64,000 nt of DNA from Acanthococcus lagerstroemiae (Eukaryota > Arthropoda > Insecta > Hemiptera > Eriococcidae): the NCBI GenBank assembly GCA_031841125.1, contig CM063109.1:65230914-65294913 (forward strand). The letters run 5' to 3'. Every line of letters begins with the position of its first letter. Position 1 is the first letter of the stretch. Of the stretch, positions 13,001-26,400 are shown piece by piece. A model generated the notes under the pieces. That model worked only from the letters and a program-made list of their open reading frames with translations, had not been told where the DNA came from and made no database searches. The position numbers and the translations under genes are program-made.

Positions 13001-13579
13001 CGGGATTAGGTCGTGCGGCAAGTCACTCGCACGATATATAGATTTAATACGGAAAATCACTGGCAAGACGACGGAATCATGTACTAGGACAGCGGAGGAC
13101 AGAGACAACTGAAGGAGCCAGGTCGACTCGGTTACCTGATCACGATGCCCGAAATCGGGCGAACGAAGAACTCCGGGTTGATCTGACCTCACGTTTGAAA
13201 AAATGATGGTATGATTATCTGTTTACAGTTAGTATCGTTCATCTCGCTATTTGTATGTGTATGAAATTGCATACGCAATTCCCCGTAAATACGCTATTCA
13301 ACTCAACAATGCTTATGAAATTGCATACTCAATTCCCCGTAAATACGTAGGACGTGAAATGATAGGGAACGGGACGATGGCGATGCTTGAAACCGGGTGC
13401 ATTCGACGACAAGACGGTCCCCTCCCACATAACCGGGGTCGGAGCAAACAGAAGGCCGTAAATAAAAAAACGCTGTCGCAGCAGCGACAGCAGTACCGAC
13501 TTTTCAAATTTAGTATCTTACATAAAAAAAATCCTGAAAAATAAAAGAAAAACTCCAAATCAGCAAAATAATAATATTA

Positions 13580-13621
<42 letters not shown>

Positions 13622-14391
13622 GAAAAAAGGAGGCGATGACTAGGAAAAATGAAAGCTGTATGCAAAAAATTCAACAGAATAGAAACAGAAGAAAAAACCG
13701 AAAAAAATAACGAAGAGGAACTTTTAACCATAAAAACAACCATAACAGAGATCTCGAAAAATAAAACAAAAACTCAACAAAACAGCAAAAATGGGATAAC
13801 GTTAAAGGAAAACAAGCGACGCACTTCAAAACAAACACAAATAGTTCAAATACACACAGCACAAATTTAGACGCGTGGTAGTTCAAATGCAGGCAACACG
13901 AATTTACATGGACAGAGTTCAAATAAAAGAACTGATACCAGTAACTGCTTATCTTGCTATCAATAGCAGTACCGACGACTAACAACTATTGTTGGGAATG
14001 AATCTGAATAAACGCATTATATCGAAAGGTCGATATCTCGACATTTTCGACACGTAGAAAAATTGACCACATTTTTAACACTAAATCGCAATTTTCTACC
14101 CCGGTTATCTCCCTCCCCTTTGGGGTGCTGCGAAAAATGATAATAACTAAAAATATGTAAAATGAAATTTTCTTCAAATGAGTTCCAGTATATTTTTTCG
14201 TCCCCAAGCTGAGATGATGAGAAATAATCGAAAGAAATGTTTGACCCTCTCCCCCACAGCCCCCTTTCGGCGAATCCTCACCAAAATTTCACATGCACAA
14301 CTTCAAGTGCTGTTCTATAACATATCTGATTTTCATAAAATTCGATCCTACACTCTTCGAGCTATTCCAGTTTCAAAATTTTGTACATATA

Positions 14392-14462
<71 letters not shown>

Positions 14463-17400
14463 GATACCTGAAATTGAATGAATGATATTTTCGAACTCCT
14501 CACACCTCAAAACGTAAAGAAAATTCACTCTGACCTCAAACCCCCACCCTATGAACAAAAACAATACCTCCTTTCGAATTCTTCGAAAAGTCGGTAAAAA
14601 TCATCGGAGTCCGAATGAATTCTAAAAAGTCTTACGCTTCGTTGTTATCACTATACCAAGTTTTCATCTACATATACAGTACAGGGTTAGTCAGTTTAAA
14701 ACGCAGCATAGGAAAATCCCGTTCGCTGCGTGTTAATGTGACTAGACCGACGCGGTTCGTACACTCGTATTATGATAAGCCAGTGCAATGACGGAACTGC
14801 TTAGTCAGTTTAAAACGCAGCATGAAAAATCTTGTAATTTACAAGTGAAGCGTACTCGGGGCGTCTCTTTATTTTTTTAAAACAATGAATTAGTGACGCG
14901 TATTCGATGCGTTTCTTATTCAATAATCTTCGGGGAAAATCTCCGATGATTTTCGAAGAATTTCATCGACAATCTTTGGGAAAATTTTCCAATGATTTTT
15001 AAGGAATTTCACTGAAAATTTTCGGAAACACATTCCAGTAATTTTCGATACAACTGACCCTCAGGAAAAATATTCTCCGAAGAGATTCATCGAAAATCTT
15101 CAGGAGTAATTTTCGATGATCTTTAAGGAATTTCAATAGAAATTTTTCTGAAAAAATTCAAATAATGTCCAAAGAATCTCATTCGAAATCTGTAGAGAAA
15201 TTCGGGAAAAATCCCGGATGATTTTCAAAAAAAGTTCATTAGAAATGGAAAGAAAAATCCGAAAACTTCCGAAGAATTTTATCGGAAATCTTTTGAGAAA
15301 ATTTCCAATATTTTCCAACAAAAAACTACTTCTGGAAAATCTCCCGACAACTTTGGAAGTATTTCATAGGAAATAATTCGGTGGAGGGGGGGGGAGGGAA
15401 CTCCGTCAGTTTTTGAACAATTCAATAAAAAATCTCCCGCAGAATTTCATCAGAAATCTGTTGAAAAAATTTCCAATATTTTCCAACAAAAAATTATTTC
15501 GAGAAAATTTCCCGACAACATTGGAAGTATTTCATAGGAAATATTAGGAGGCGGGGGAGGGGAACTCCGTCAGTTTTTGAAAAATTTAATGAAAAATCTT
15601 CAGGAAGATCTTCGAGAAATTTCATCCAAAACTTCGGGGAAAATCTCTTAATGATTTTTGAAAAATTTGATAATTTCCCAAAAATTGCATTGGAAATTTT
15701 CTAATCAAAGAATTTCTTGGCCAATTTTCGAAAAGATTCCAATGATTGTTGAAAAACATCTCCGATGATTTTAGGAGAAGTTTTTCCGAAACTTTAGAAA
15801 AAATCTGCAATTATTTCAAAGGATTTAATTGGAAATTACTGAGAAGTGTCTATGCATACTTCGCAAGTTGTACATACTTCCTTTATTGTTTTGTACATGT
15901 TTTTAAAATAATAATAAGATTTTATCATATTTATTAAGTGTTTTGAGCCTATATGGCCATAAGAAGTATGCATTTTTGTTTTGTTAATAAAATACCTTTT
16001 TCTTCACTCAGGATAATGTTCTCTTTGTTTTTTATTTTCCTGTATAGGATGCCGTTTTTTATATTACAGTTTTTTGTTATTTTTATTTGTTTTTGGCTAT
16101 CTTTAATTTCGTCTAGGTGTAATACATTAACTATTCGTAATATTTTGTTTTCATTTTCGAATTGCGAACTCTCAAAGACTGGATTTCTGGAAAGACAGTC
16201 TGCTTCAGCGTTCATTTTACCGGGTTTGTATATTACTTCGAAGTCAAATTGGAGTAAATAATTAGATAAATCTCCAAGTTCTTCATCAGTGCGTGATTTT
16301 AAATTTAAACTTTGTAGAGGTTTGTGGTCAGTGTATATCGTAAATTTTTTTCCTAATAACCAAAATTTCCAGAATTTAATTGCTTCACGAATAGCGTATC
16401 TTTCAATATAAATCGCTTTTTTCTTCTTTTGTGCTTCATTAAGCTTTTTCGAGAAATATGCCACTGGTTTCTCTTCACCATTGGGTTGAGGTTGCTTAAG
16501 TACAGCCCCGATTCCCTCCTGGCTTGCATCCGTGTAAATGTGTATGGGTAAGTTTTTATCAAAGATCGCAAGTATCGGAGTGGACACTACATATTCCTTG
16601 ATCCGTTCAAACGCTTGTTGGCACTGACATGACCAGTTGAACTCTACGTTTTTACGTAACAAATGATGGAATGGTTCTAGTGTCTTTGCGGCATTGGGGA
16701 TGTACTTATGGTAGAAGTTAATTTTCCCAAGGAATTGGCGCACATTCTTTCTATTTTGTGGCGTAGGGAATTTTTTTATAGGCATTAAATTGTCTTTTAG
16801 AGGCTTTACTGACCCTTTCTCGACGACGTGACCCAGGTAATTTACGAAATGATTAGCGAAAGTGCACTTGACAAATTTTAGACGGAAGCCTTCTTTTTGA
16901 ATGACTTGTAAGAGAGCCTTAAGATGGGCCATGTGTTCGTCAAAAGTTTTGGAAAATACCAAAGTATCGTCAATATGGTTACTGCAAAATTCAATTAAAT
17001 TGTTCCGTCAGATTATGCCAGATAGTATTTTTTGAAATATTGCTGGCGAATTTCTCAGACCAAATGGTAGAACTGCTCATTGCCAGTGTCCATGCTGGGT
17101 CACGAACCCGGTTTTGTATCTATCGGTTTTTTGTATTGGAATAGTCCAAAACGCGCTATTGATATCTAGTACTGAAAACCAATTACCCCCTTCGTGTTTT
17201 CACCATAATATCCTCAATTAAGGGGAAAGGTTGGCTTTCAGGTATTAGAAGGTTGTTCAATTTACGAAAATCGATACATAGGCGGTTTTTTCTTTTTTGT
17301 CTCCTTTGCCGGTTTTCTTAAATGCTAAAGTTATTGGGGAAGCAAAGGGGGAGCATGATTCTTCGATCAGATTGTGTTTCAAAAGTTTACTTATTTGTTG

Positions 17401-20400
17401 TTCAATTTCTTTTTGATCAGGGAAGGAGCACTTATATAGGATCTTTTTTCTATGTACTTGTTTTTGATAAGGTCAATGTGCGCCTCGTATTCCTTCACCT
17501 TGCCGATATCAAACTGATTTTTAGCGAACACAGTATCATATTTTTCTAGTAAGTTAAACATTTTATTCTGCTTATTTTTATCAAGGTGTTTCGTTTTAAG
17601 TTCGAAATTTTCTCTTTTATAGTTTTCTATATTTCTTTCTTTTGGAGTGTTTTTCTCAGGTATGTTCTGGTGTATTTCTTTATTATGGTCCTGGGACAGC
17701 CGGAATTCCATAATTGTATCTAGGCCGATCAAAACATCGTACCCGAAATCTTTCTTATCTACAATGAAGACTTTTTTTTGTTTTTCAATATTTATAATTT
17801 TAATTTTTAAGAAAGCTGTTCCCTTAATTTTTCCTCTCTCTCCGCTCATCGTCTTGAAGGTTAAAGTTTTTGGTGAACTTATGTGACTAAATCAGCAAAA
17901 TCGTGCACTCGGTGCTATTACAATAATTGCTCTAACAGATATATATGATTTAACAATATTCGGGTACTCCGATAAGACACATACAATCAACGTGCAAGCT
18001 TCAACGGGATGAAGACTACATGTTCCAAGAAGAGGCAGTCAGACGAATTCTTACATATATGTACATATAAGTTCATTCATGACCTTCTCGTTTCACTTTC
18101 AAGCCCTCATCTCGTCTCTCCATAACACTAAACACCACCACATCTATTCTGGAGAAAGGCGAGTTTGTAAGATTATAGATACCTGGCGTAACACGATTGA
18201 ACAAGAAACTTTCCATGTACTGCGGATTATCCCCGTGCCGTATTTTGCTCTTTTGTTTTTGTTTTTTGCCCGGCAGTAAAACAACGTGTATCTGAAAGAA
18301 CAAAAGAACAGATAATAAAATGTACCTTTCGAGCTTTGTTGCACGAAATGAACTCTCGCGAGTTAATACAAATAGTTTACAGGCAGGTTATAAAAATGAG
18401 GATAGTAAATACTTGAGTGTACGGCGGCCGTCCTCGATCTGTGGCCGGAACATCCCGTGCCTGTAGCACGTGTATGGTCATTTTTTTCACAGGGGCGTCG
18501 TACGCGAATGCAACCTCAAGCAAACCGCATTTTCCTATGATTCCGCTCATTGAATCACTGAAAGCGCTGTGTATATCCGAATAACGGTCCTCCTGTGGAA
18601 TACAAATAAACACGTCAAATACCGCGCTATTTTCTAGAGTAGCGTTCAAAACCATGACATGTTCCCACCAATGGGTAACACTGAGGTTTCGTAAAAGGGC
18701 TTTAGCAGGGGTTGTAGTACATGGGAGGGCTAAAACTTGGCATATGCAAGGTCCCAGACATATGCCTAACCCTTTTAAGCGAGAAATAGGTACCCTACTC
18801 TCTGCGGCTTCCGTAAGCCTATGGCTGTTATCCACCGGTGGGTACCTAGCGATTTTATAATGCGGGATCGCATTCTATTCGTGAAGAGAAACAATTTTTA
18901 TTGCGAGAAACTATATTGACCCGTTAAAATAGATGGCAAGAACGATAAACTGGCAACGGTAGAAGACTGAGTGTAAGCGATAAAAATGCAAGAATGCACA
19001 TTATGTACTGAATGTTAGTAATGAAGGCATGAACGACAGTATATACGTGTAGAACGTATGAAAATCAATCAGTGGCCTATGCTGAAGAAGCCGATGCTCG
19101 AAGAGGAACGTCCTAGCCCCGGCACTTCTGGAGGTCGAGTTTTCTACGTCAGTTCCACTGCTAGCAGAGAGTCCATCACTCACGGAATCATAGCTGACCA
19201 CCAGCAGGATACGTGGAGCACGTTCTCTGACTTTCAACACCATCGATACGGGGATGGATCAACGTGCACGTGTCCCAATTTCGTCAAAGCCGTCCAATGT
19301 AAACATCATACTTTAAATATGCAAAGCTCTGCCTGAAACTGGCGAATGTGCCTGCAGAGGCGCGAATAGGAAAAGAGGGCGACCGGCGAAAGCTTTGAAA
19401 GCACTTATTCAGTAACCGATTATTCATACTATAGTCATTAATAAATTCTGATGAGAGTACGTCTGTTTAAAGCGAAATTTTATGAGAATCAATTTTAATT
19501 CTCTTTGTTTTCTAGACTAATGCAATATTTTACGAGATGATGCGAGATAAAAGGGAAAAAACGCGAGTTCTCCACACAAGGCGCCGTGGAACGTGCCGGC
19601 CTACATCAACTGGGAATCGCGGTGTTGCCTTTCTACGTTCACAGCTTGTTACTATAGAAGGCAGTGATAATGCTTAAAAGTGAAAACGATGTGTTTCTAC
19701 AGCTATGGGTGTACTTGAGCGAAAACTGCAACACTCTCGCAGCACGGTCAATGCTCCACCCGACATTCTTTCAGCCATGTGCTTATTGATCTTGATCTTA
19801 GCTGCGCGACTGCAGCAGCGCTCAGTGGATCGAGATCGGCATTCCTGTGTTGACTGAAAGCGTAGAACATGTTCAGTAACTATAAGGGTCATCCTACCAA
19901 AACCTTGATAATTGATGTGTTTTTTTAAAAAACATTATTACTTTTTTTAATAGAAATTATTTACATATATGCATATAATAGAACATATTTATGAGGTTGA
20001 ACTAACATCATACTTCCTAGGGGAGGAGATAGAGGGGGCTCAAAATGATTAGGACCACGCTGAAAGAATGACAGCCCACGTTAAAGGAATGGTTGTCCAT
20101 AGAAAGAAGTTCCTACGCGCACGCGCGCCTGTGTACTGTGAATACGCACATACTCTTCCATCCGCACATCAACGCACTCATACCAGTACTGCCAGGTTTC
20201 CGGATTTTCCAGTACGAGTAAATCTCCGGATTTTTCAACCTTAGGCAAAAAACGTCCGAATTTCTGAATAATGACCGGAAATTTTGGGGGGAAATCCAGA
20301 ATTTCGTTGTTTTTTCTCGTTTTGTGAGTTTATTCAACTTCTGATTAGATTGAAATATTTTTCTATGGCTGACTGCATTTTTACTGCACTAAACTGGACT

Positions 20401-23400
20401 AGAACAAATGTTTTCTCGTTTTGTTACCTCACAATAATTATTACTCAGTTTTCCTTTCACATAAAGCATCCTTTTTCAGAAACCAAATTTAAAAACCAAT
20501 CCACTAAAATTAGATTCGAATCAGAATCCACGAATAACTATTTTTTTTATTTACATATTTTTTTTATTCGAATATGATTCGAGAATGATTCACGTTTGCT
20601 GTGATTTACAACGGATTCGAATAAATGGAGTGGATTTGTGGATTCGAATACACGAACTGACCGGTTCTGGCAGCCAAATAAACTTTTCCAGGGTCGTCTT
20701 CCATTTCTTTCGGATCCGCCATTGTAATTAATTCAAAATTCAAATAAAAGTTGAAAATAATCATCTTCTTCCAGCGCGGTTTTGGTTATTCCCTCCCCCC
20801 CCCCCCCGGAAAAAATTATGGGCTTTCAGTGTGAGCTTCACAAAGAGACAAAAAAAAGTACAAATCCGACGAATCTACTAAAAAGATTCGAATAAATTTC
20901 ACGAATCCATAGCGTTTATTAGATCGAATTATTGATACGAATCCATTCCTAATTTCTCAGCTCCCATTCAAATTCAATATATAATGGAGAAAAATGGTCC
21001 TAGGTCATCGATTTATGCATGGTTCCAAAATGAAAATAAAATAGTAAAAGAACTTTCAGTTTCCCAAATGTGGAGATTCAATTTGATCTATAGTAATTTG
21101 TTGTGAGAGATATGTGAGTGATTTTTGATAGGACATTTCCTTTCTCTGTTAGTTTAATTTTGGGTGCATTATACTACCAAAATAAAACTGAGTTCTGCAT
21201 GAAATTTCCTATAAAAACATTATCTCTTTTTATTACTAATAGTTTTATCATTATTTTCTAGTACATTGAACTTTAAATGCACTTTTTTTCATCATTTCTT
21301 TTTTTAATAGTTGTAATGTACCATTTTTTTCAACTTATAAAACTCGGGGCAATTAATTTTTCTAGAATAATTGGTAAAACTGAACACAGATTATCATTCT
21401 GTACTTAATTCTATGCCAGAAAAGCAGAAAAAAGATTTTTCATTTTTTCACCCTAAGGTTACTTCCCTTTGAAACATCACTTTTGTGTCCGGATTTTTCC
21501 GGATTTCTCTTCGTGGACTGTTCTCCAGATTTTGGCAAAATAAATCTGGCGGCACTGACTCGTATTCACAAATTTCCGGTCTCTCGTGGAACCAGACTTC
21601 AGAAAATTCTTTCATAGCGGTATCGGATTCCTTCATCGTGGCTTTCATATAATTCCTGTTGCCACGGCGATGGAAATGGGAAAAAATATTCACAAAATTG
21701 ATAAAGGTTCACTGGATCCCTCGATTTTGACCATAGGTATTTTAAAAAGGGATGAAACGATAAAGTGTGATCAGGTGTACGCACCTATATATTTAATTGC
21801 GATTATCAAAAATTTGAGTCGCTTGCGGCACTCATCACAATGCGCCACGTTTAAGGACTTTCTGTCTGGTAAAATCTCTTGTTTCCAGCACTTTCCTTAA
21901 ATTAAGCGGCAATCCATTCAGAATTCGCAAAAAATCATATGTGCACACCACCTGACTGATAAAAATACTTTAGGTTGGCTATTATAAGTTCAAAAATATT
22001 TGCTCTGTGTCTGTTTTCCGATTGGTTCAAATTTGACCACGGTGAAGGACAAAAAAGCGAGGGACACGTTTTCAAATATGGCTACACTGATTCTGATCGA
22101 GTCTGAAACATGTACTGTATTGCCAACTTATTCACTGTACTCACAAAAACTGTACACACGCATCAGTTTATCCAAATATGCAGCGATAATATTTACAAAA
22201 TATTTTTTAAGTCCAACCCATGGTGAGGGACAGCCACGATGAAGGAATTTTTGAACATTTAAATGCAATTTCCGCAATAGGGGTGGGAGCAAGATACTTC
22301 AAATTCATAAAAAAGATACAATAAGTTATCCTCTGAGCCTATATAGTAATAGAGGGCCCTATATTGTTTATACATTACCAGATCTAGCTGGGACAAAAGT
22401 AACAAGGTTTCGATAGAATGGCCCATAAGACATATTCATTAGGGTGGCCATTATTTTCAAAATGGAGTTTGGGGGTGCAAGACCCCTTCATTCCGTTTAT
22501 TTTTATTTATAAACAAACCAAAAAAAATTGAAGTCGAGAAAAAAAATATTAACCCGTGCCGCAACTCGATTTTACTGAGATTTACCTTCCATGAAAAAAT
22601 TTTTTAATTACAATTTTCGCTATTAATGTATTAATTGAGCACTAAAAATTATTTTTTACTCGATTTAGTGTGAAACATCGTTTTCGGGTGCTTCCTTAGT
22701 CGATAGTAGGTTCAGGAGTCCGTACAGAATGTACGCGAATAAATATATTCGTCCAAAACAATGTACAAACTGGAGAAGGCAATCCTCGCCAATTTTATTA
22801 TTTTAAGAAGCATAAGTGCCTAGGGTCCCTCTTTCTTCCTGTTCTGTGGAAATGCTGAGGATGCTGATGGGAGGCGCGTGGCTTAGCGCTCACTAGTCTT
22901 CCTGGGGATGGGTCTGCGTTCTCCGGGGTCTTCTGCCTATAGTGGGTTCACGGGGGGGGGGGGCTGCTAGTCTTCACATAAAGAATGTAAAAAATATTGT
23001 ATTGCAATCTTGTGTTTTATATCAATCGCTAAAAAATGTACACATTTCATTTTACCGGCCAATTTTTTGGATTGAGACTGTTAAAATGACTTCTAGTAAC
23101 GCGTTTTACCAATAGAGCGCGCCAGTTGATTTTCCATTTGGTTATAAAACTGGTGGTACGATTTCGGAGGCGTACGATTTAGGCTACCTTATCCTACGAA
23201 TTTATTTATTTATTTACTGGTTGAATTGCCCGCGACTTTGTCGCTGGTTCACAGTAATTTTGTTTAAAATCGTAACATTTTTTTTTCAATAGTAATTGGT
23301 CTGCGTAAACGCTCAGACCATATTCTACTTTAAAAAGAAAAGAAATTTCATACATGGGCGGAAGGATAAAAGTACGAGTAAGGATTACCAGAATTTTCAC

Positions 23401-26400
23401 TATTTGTATCAGATATCATTTACAAGATCTCTCTGTCAAAATTGACCCTATTTATTCGAAATTTTATATTATGTCCAGTTTTGAAGTTAACGACTGTTAA
23501 ATTTTGGGTCATCCATTTACGATGTGCATAAAGGTTAGCTGAATGACAGGCACTTTTTTAAGGGAGGGGGGGGGGAATTACGAACATCAAACCTAGAACT
23601 CAATTTTGCTTCAATCAGAAATACGCTGTCAAATATTAAGAAAATTTAAAGACAAGATGGCGTCATCTTTTACTTTTAAAAATTTTGCTTCTCTTATCTT
23701 CTATCTACTAGTAATAGGTAAGTGCTGGATCGCCCTTTTTTTTTCCTTTGTTTTTTTAATAATTCCAAATATTTAAGATGCATTGGAAAGGTAGTATCTG
23801 GCCTGGCAACAACATATTATAGGGATAGGAAGTGAGAAGGAGAGAGTGTGGGGGAGAGTTTTGTATTTAGTAGATTGGAAACTTCAACCCTCTCTTCAGT
23901 GAGCAGTAAGTGTCCGATATAGTCCGAAATGCGTTTTCGATTCAATCATTAAAAAATTTCCCATCCTCCACTAATTGTATCAGCTTTTCTTTTCAAACGT
24001 TTGGATGCCCCATGATCAAAAAGATGGAAAAAAAAAAAAAACTGTTATAGGAAAATAAAGTTACTATACGTTTTCAAGTAAATTTGCTTAGGGGACCACA
24101 CGGTTACTCTCTTTTCAGGAATTGCAACATTTTCAACGCTCCTCCACTCTCTGAAAAATGGTAGCCTCCAACAGCGTTAATAATTTGTACTCTCCTATTT
24201 CAACTGGTGACTTGATGTTGTCCATAGCATCTGGGTCAGTAGTTCAGGGAACGTACGGAATGAAAAAATGAAATTTGAGACATGAGTTGATTATTGAAAG
24301 TAGCTTTTATATCCGACACTCTCCTCGAGCTACTTTAACAGGGGCTAACACCAAATGCTAGTTATTTTTCGAGATGCGTAATAACTCATTTATAGAGATT
24401 CAACTTTACTGGACTTGATTATAGGACTGATTTTTGTATCTAACCCACCGAATGCTACAATAGGGAGTTACATTCAAACCTTTCAATGTCTTAAAAATCT
24501 AGCCTCCCTCCTCTTTTGGGGAAACACTCGGATTCTAAGGAATCTAACCAGTTAGGCTGGTAGACAGACAGTCAGCCAGATGTAGGAGTCTGGTTGGCCG
24601 AGTGGATCCTGCATAGAAAATAATTTTTTTTTTTTTTTTTTTTTACAGTAGTAAATAACGACCATCCTAATATTCATGTACCAATGTATCTGCATACTAT
24701 GAAGTGTAGATATTCGTCATCGGTTTACTGGTGATTTTTGTTTTTGGGGTTTGCTCTTAGTTTCGGACTTCTGACACAATTGGCAGTAGTGTCGACACGT
24801 TTAAAGCATTGATATTTAGTTTTAAAATGCCTAAAACACTTTTCAAAAGGTGTTATAAGCAAGACAGTTTTTTGTTGTGAATATCACAATCAACTCCAAC
24901 CAAAAGTTACCATAAACCCCTCGAATTGACCAAAAACCACAAAAATTATGCAAAACTGGCGAAGAGTCCGAAATTAACAACCAGAAGTGATGAACGCCTA
25001 AAAAGGAGGGGGAGGGGGAGGGCAGCTTAAAACTGTTGAAAAGCGTAAACTATAGTAGCCTGTCCAAAACTGACAGAACAGTCCAAACTGGAGCTCAAAA
25101 TTGAAAAACAATCCAAGATTGAAGAACAACCTAAACGTGACTAACAGTGAGAAAAGTATAAGTGTGGGTGAACGGGTCGAGAAATTCTGTTGGGCGAGAA
25201 TCTGATCAAATTAGACCAAACATGAATAAATCTAGACATGAATTACTAAAACGAGAAAATGACAAAAATGTGACCTAGATGGAAAAAAAAAAAAAGTCTT
25301 CATAATATGTGACCTGAAATCATAAAATGTGCCTTTGGTGTCAAAAAATCATTATTCACTTTATTGACAATTATTATAGAAAAAATCACGCTCTTCCGAA
25401 TGAAACAAATCTCAGCCTCCTATCTTCATCAGTTTTTCCACAAATTGCATTTGAAAATTACGTCAAAAGTTTAAAAACATCCGTATACATGGCGTTGTGT
25501 GAAACGGGCCAACGAGAATGATAGAGAACAAGAATTCGAAACGCGGTTGTTATAGCAACGCGTAAACGCACCACCACAGATGTACACGCTATGTCCCATC
25601 TTTACACTCGTTTATCTCGAAAACCTGTGTTCGCACGAGAGGCACATTTCATGATTCCAGGTCACATATATGACCAAACCTGACCAAATCCAACCAAAAA
25701 CAATCATCAACCGCACAAAAATTTGAACATAAATTATTAAAGCGAATTTTGATACTTAGCCCACCATTCCAGGTCGGCTATATTTATGGTGGATTTACAT
25801 TCGAGTAGGCAACTTCAGGCCAACATGTTTTGTCGGATGCTGTTGTGACAACACAATACAGCTACACAATGTCGGCGACATCCTCCTCAAACCGGCGCTC
25901 ATCGGATTGGGGAAACGTTGTCCACGACATGTCTGTGATAAGTCAGCGACAAAGTTGAAAAGGGATGTAAATCCGTAGTTGTCGCCGACATTTGAAAGTT
26001 TGTTCGTGACATGTCGCCGACTCGAATGTGAATCCACCATTATTCTAAAAAAAAATCTTTTCTATCGTCGATTTTGATACAGATATGTCTATTGACTGGC
26101 CCACATCCTATTTTGACCTCTATTTAATTCGATTGGATGGGCTGGACTGTGAATTTATTCAGGCTACCCCCACGGTGCTCGCATCTCGGGCTTGGGGACG
26201 TTTTTCTGGAGTTCTGCTCTACCGATTGTTTCTTTTCCTGGTTATTTCTGTCTTATTTTCCCCACCTTTTATCCTATTATTTTCTAATGAGTTCCGATTT
26301 TCTTTGGTCTTCTTTTTTTCATAACCCCCTATTTAGCCCTTAGATTATAGTCAACAAAATCCAAATGCCTGCTTCGGGAAGGCATTCGGTATACCGTTGT

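Noticed and set aside
18377..18835. One 152-codon minus-strand gene
   Set aside because: Only 18413-18592 shows C2 similarity, and it is bounded by a good acceptor and donor; the rest is intron read-through.
18788..18848. TAGGTACCC...GGGTACCTA as a miniature element
   Set aside because: Arms of 9 bp with no flanking duplication and no second copy seen; may be chance.
19001..19243. Extra minus-strand synaptotagmin exon
   Set aside because: No C2 or linker similarity and no convincing splice sites; the plus strand carries a SWIM motif instead.
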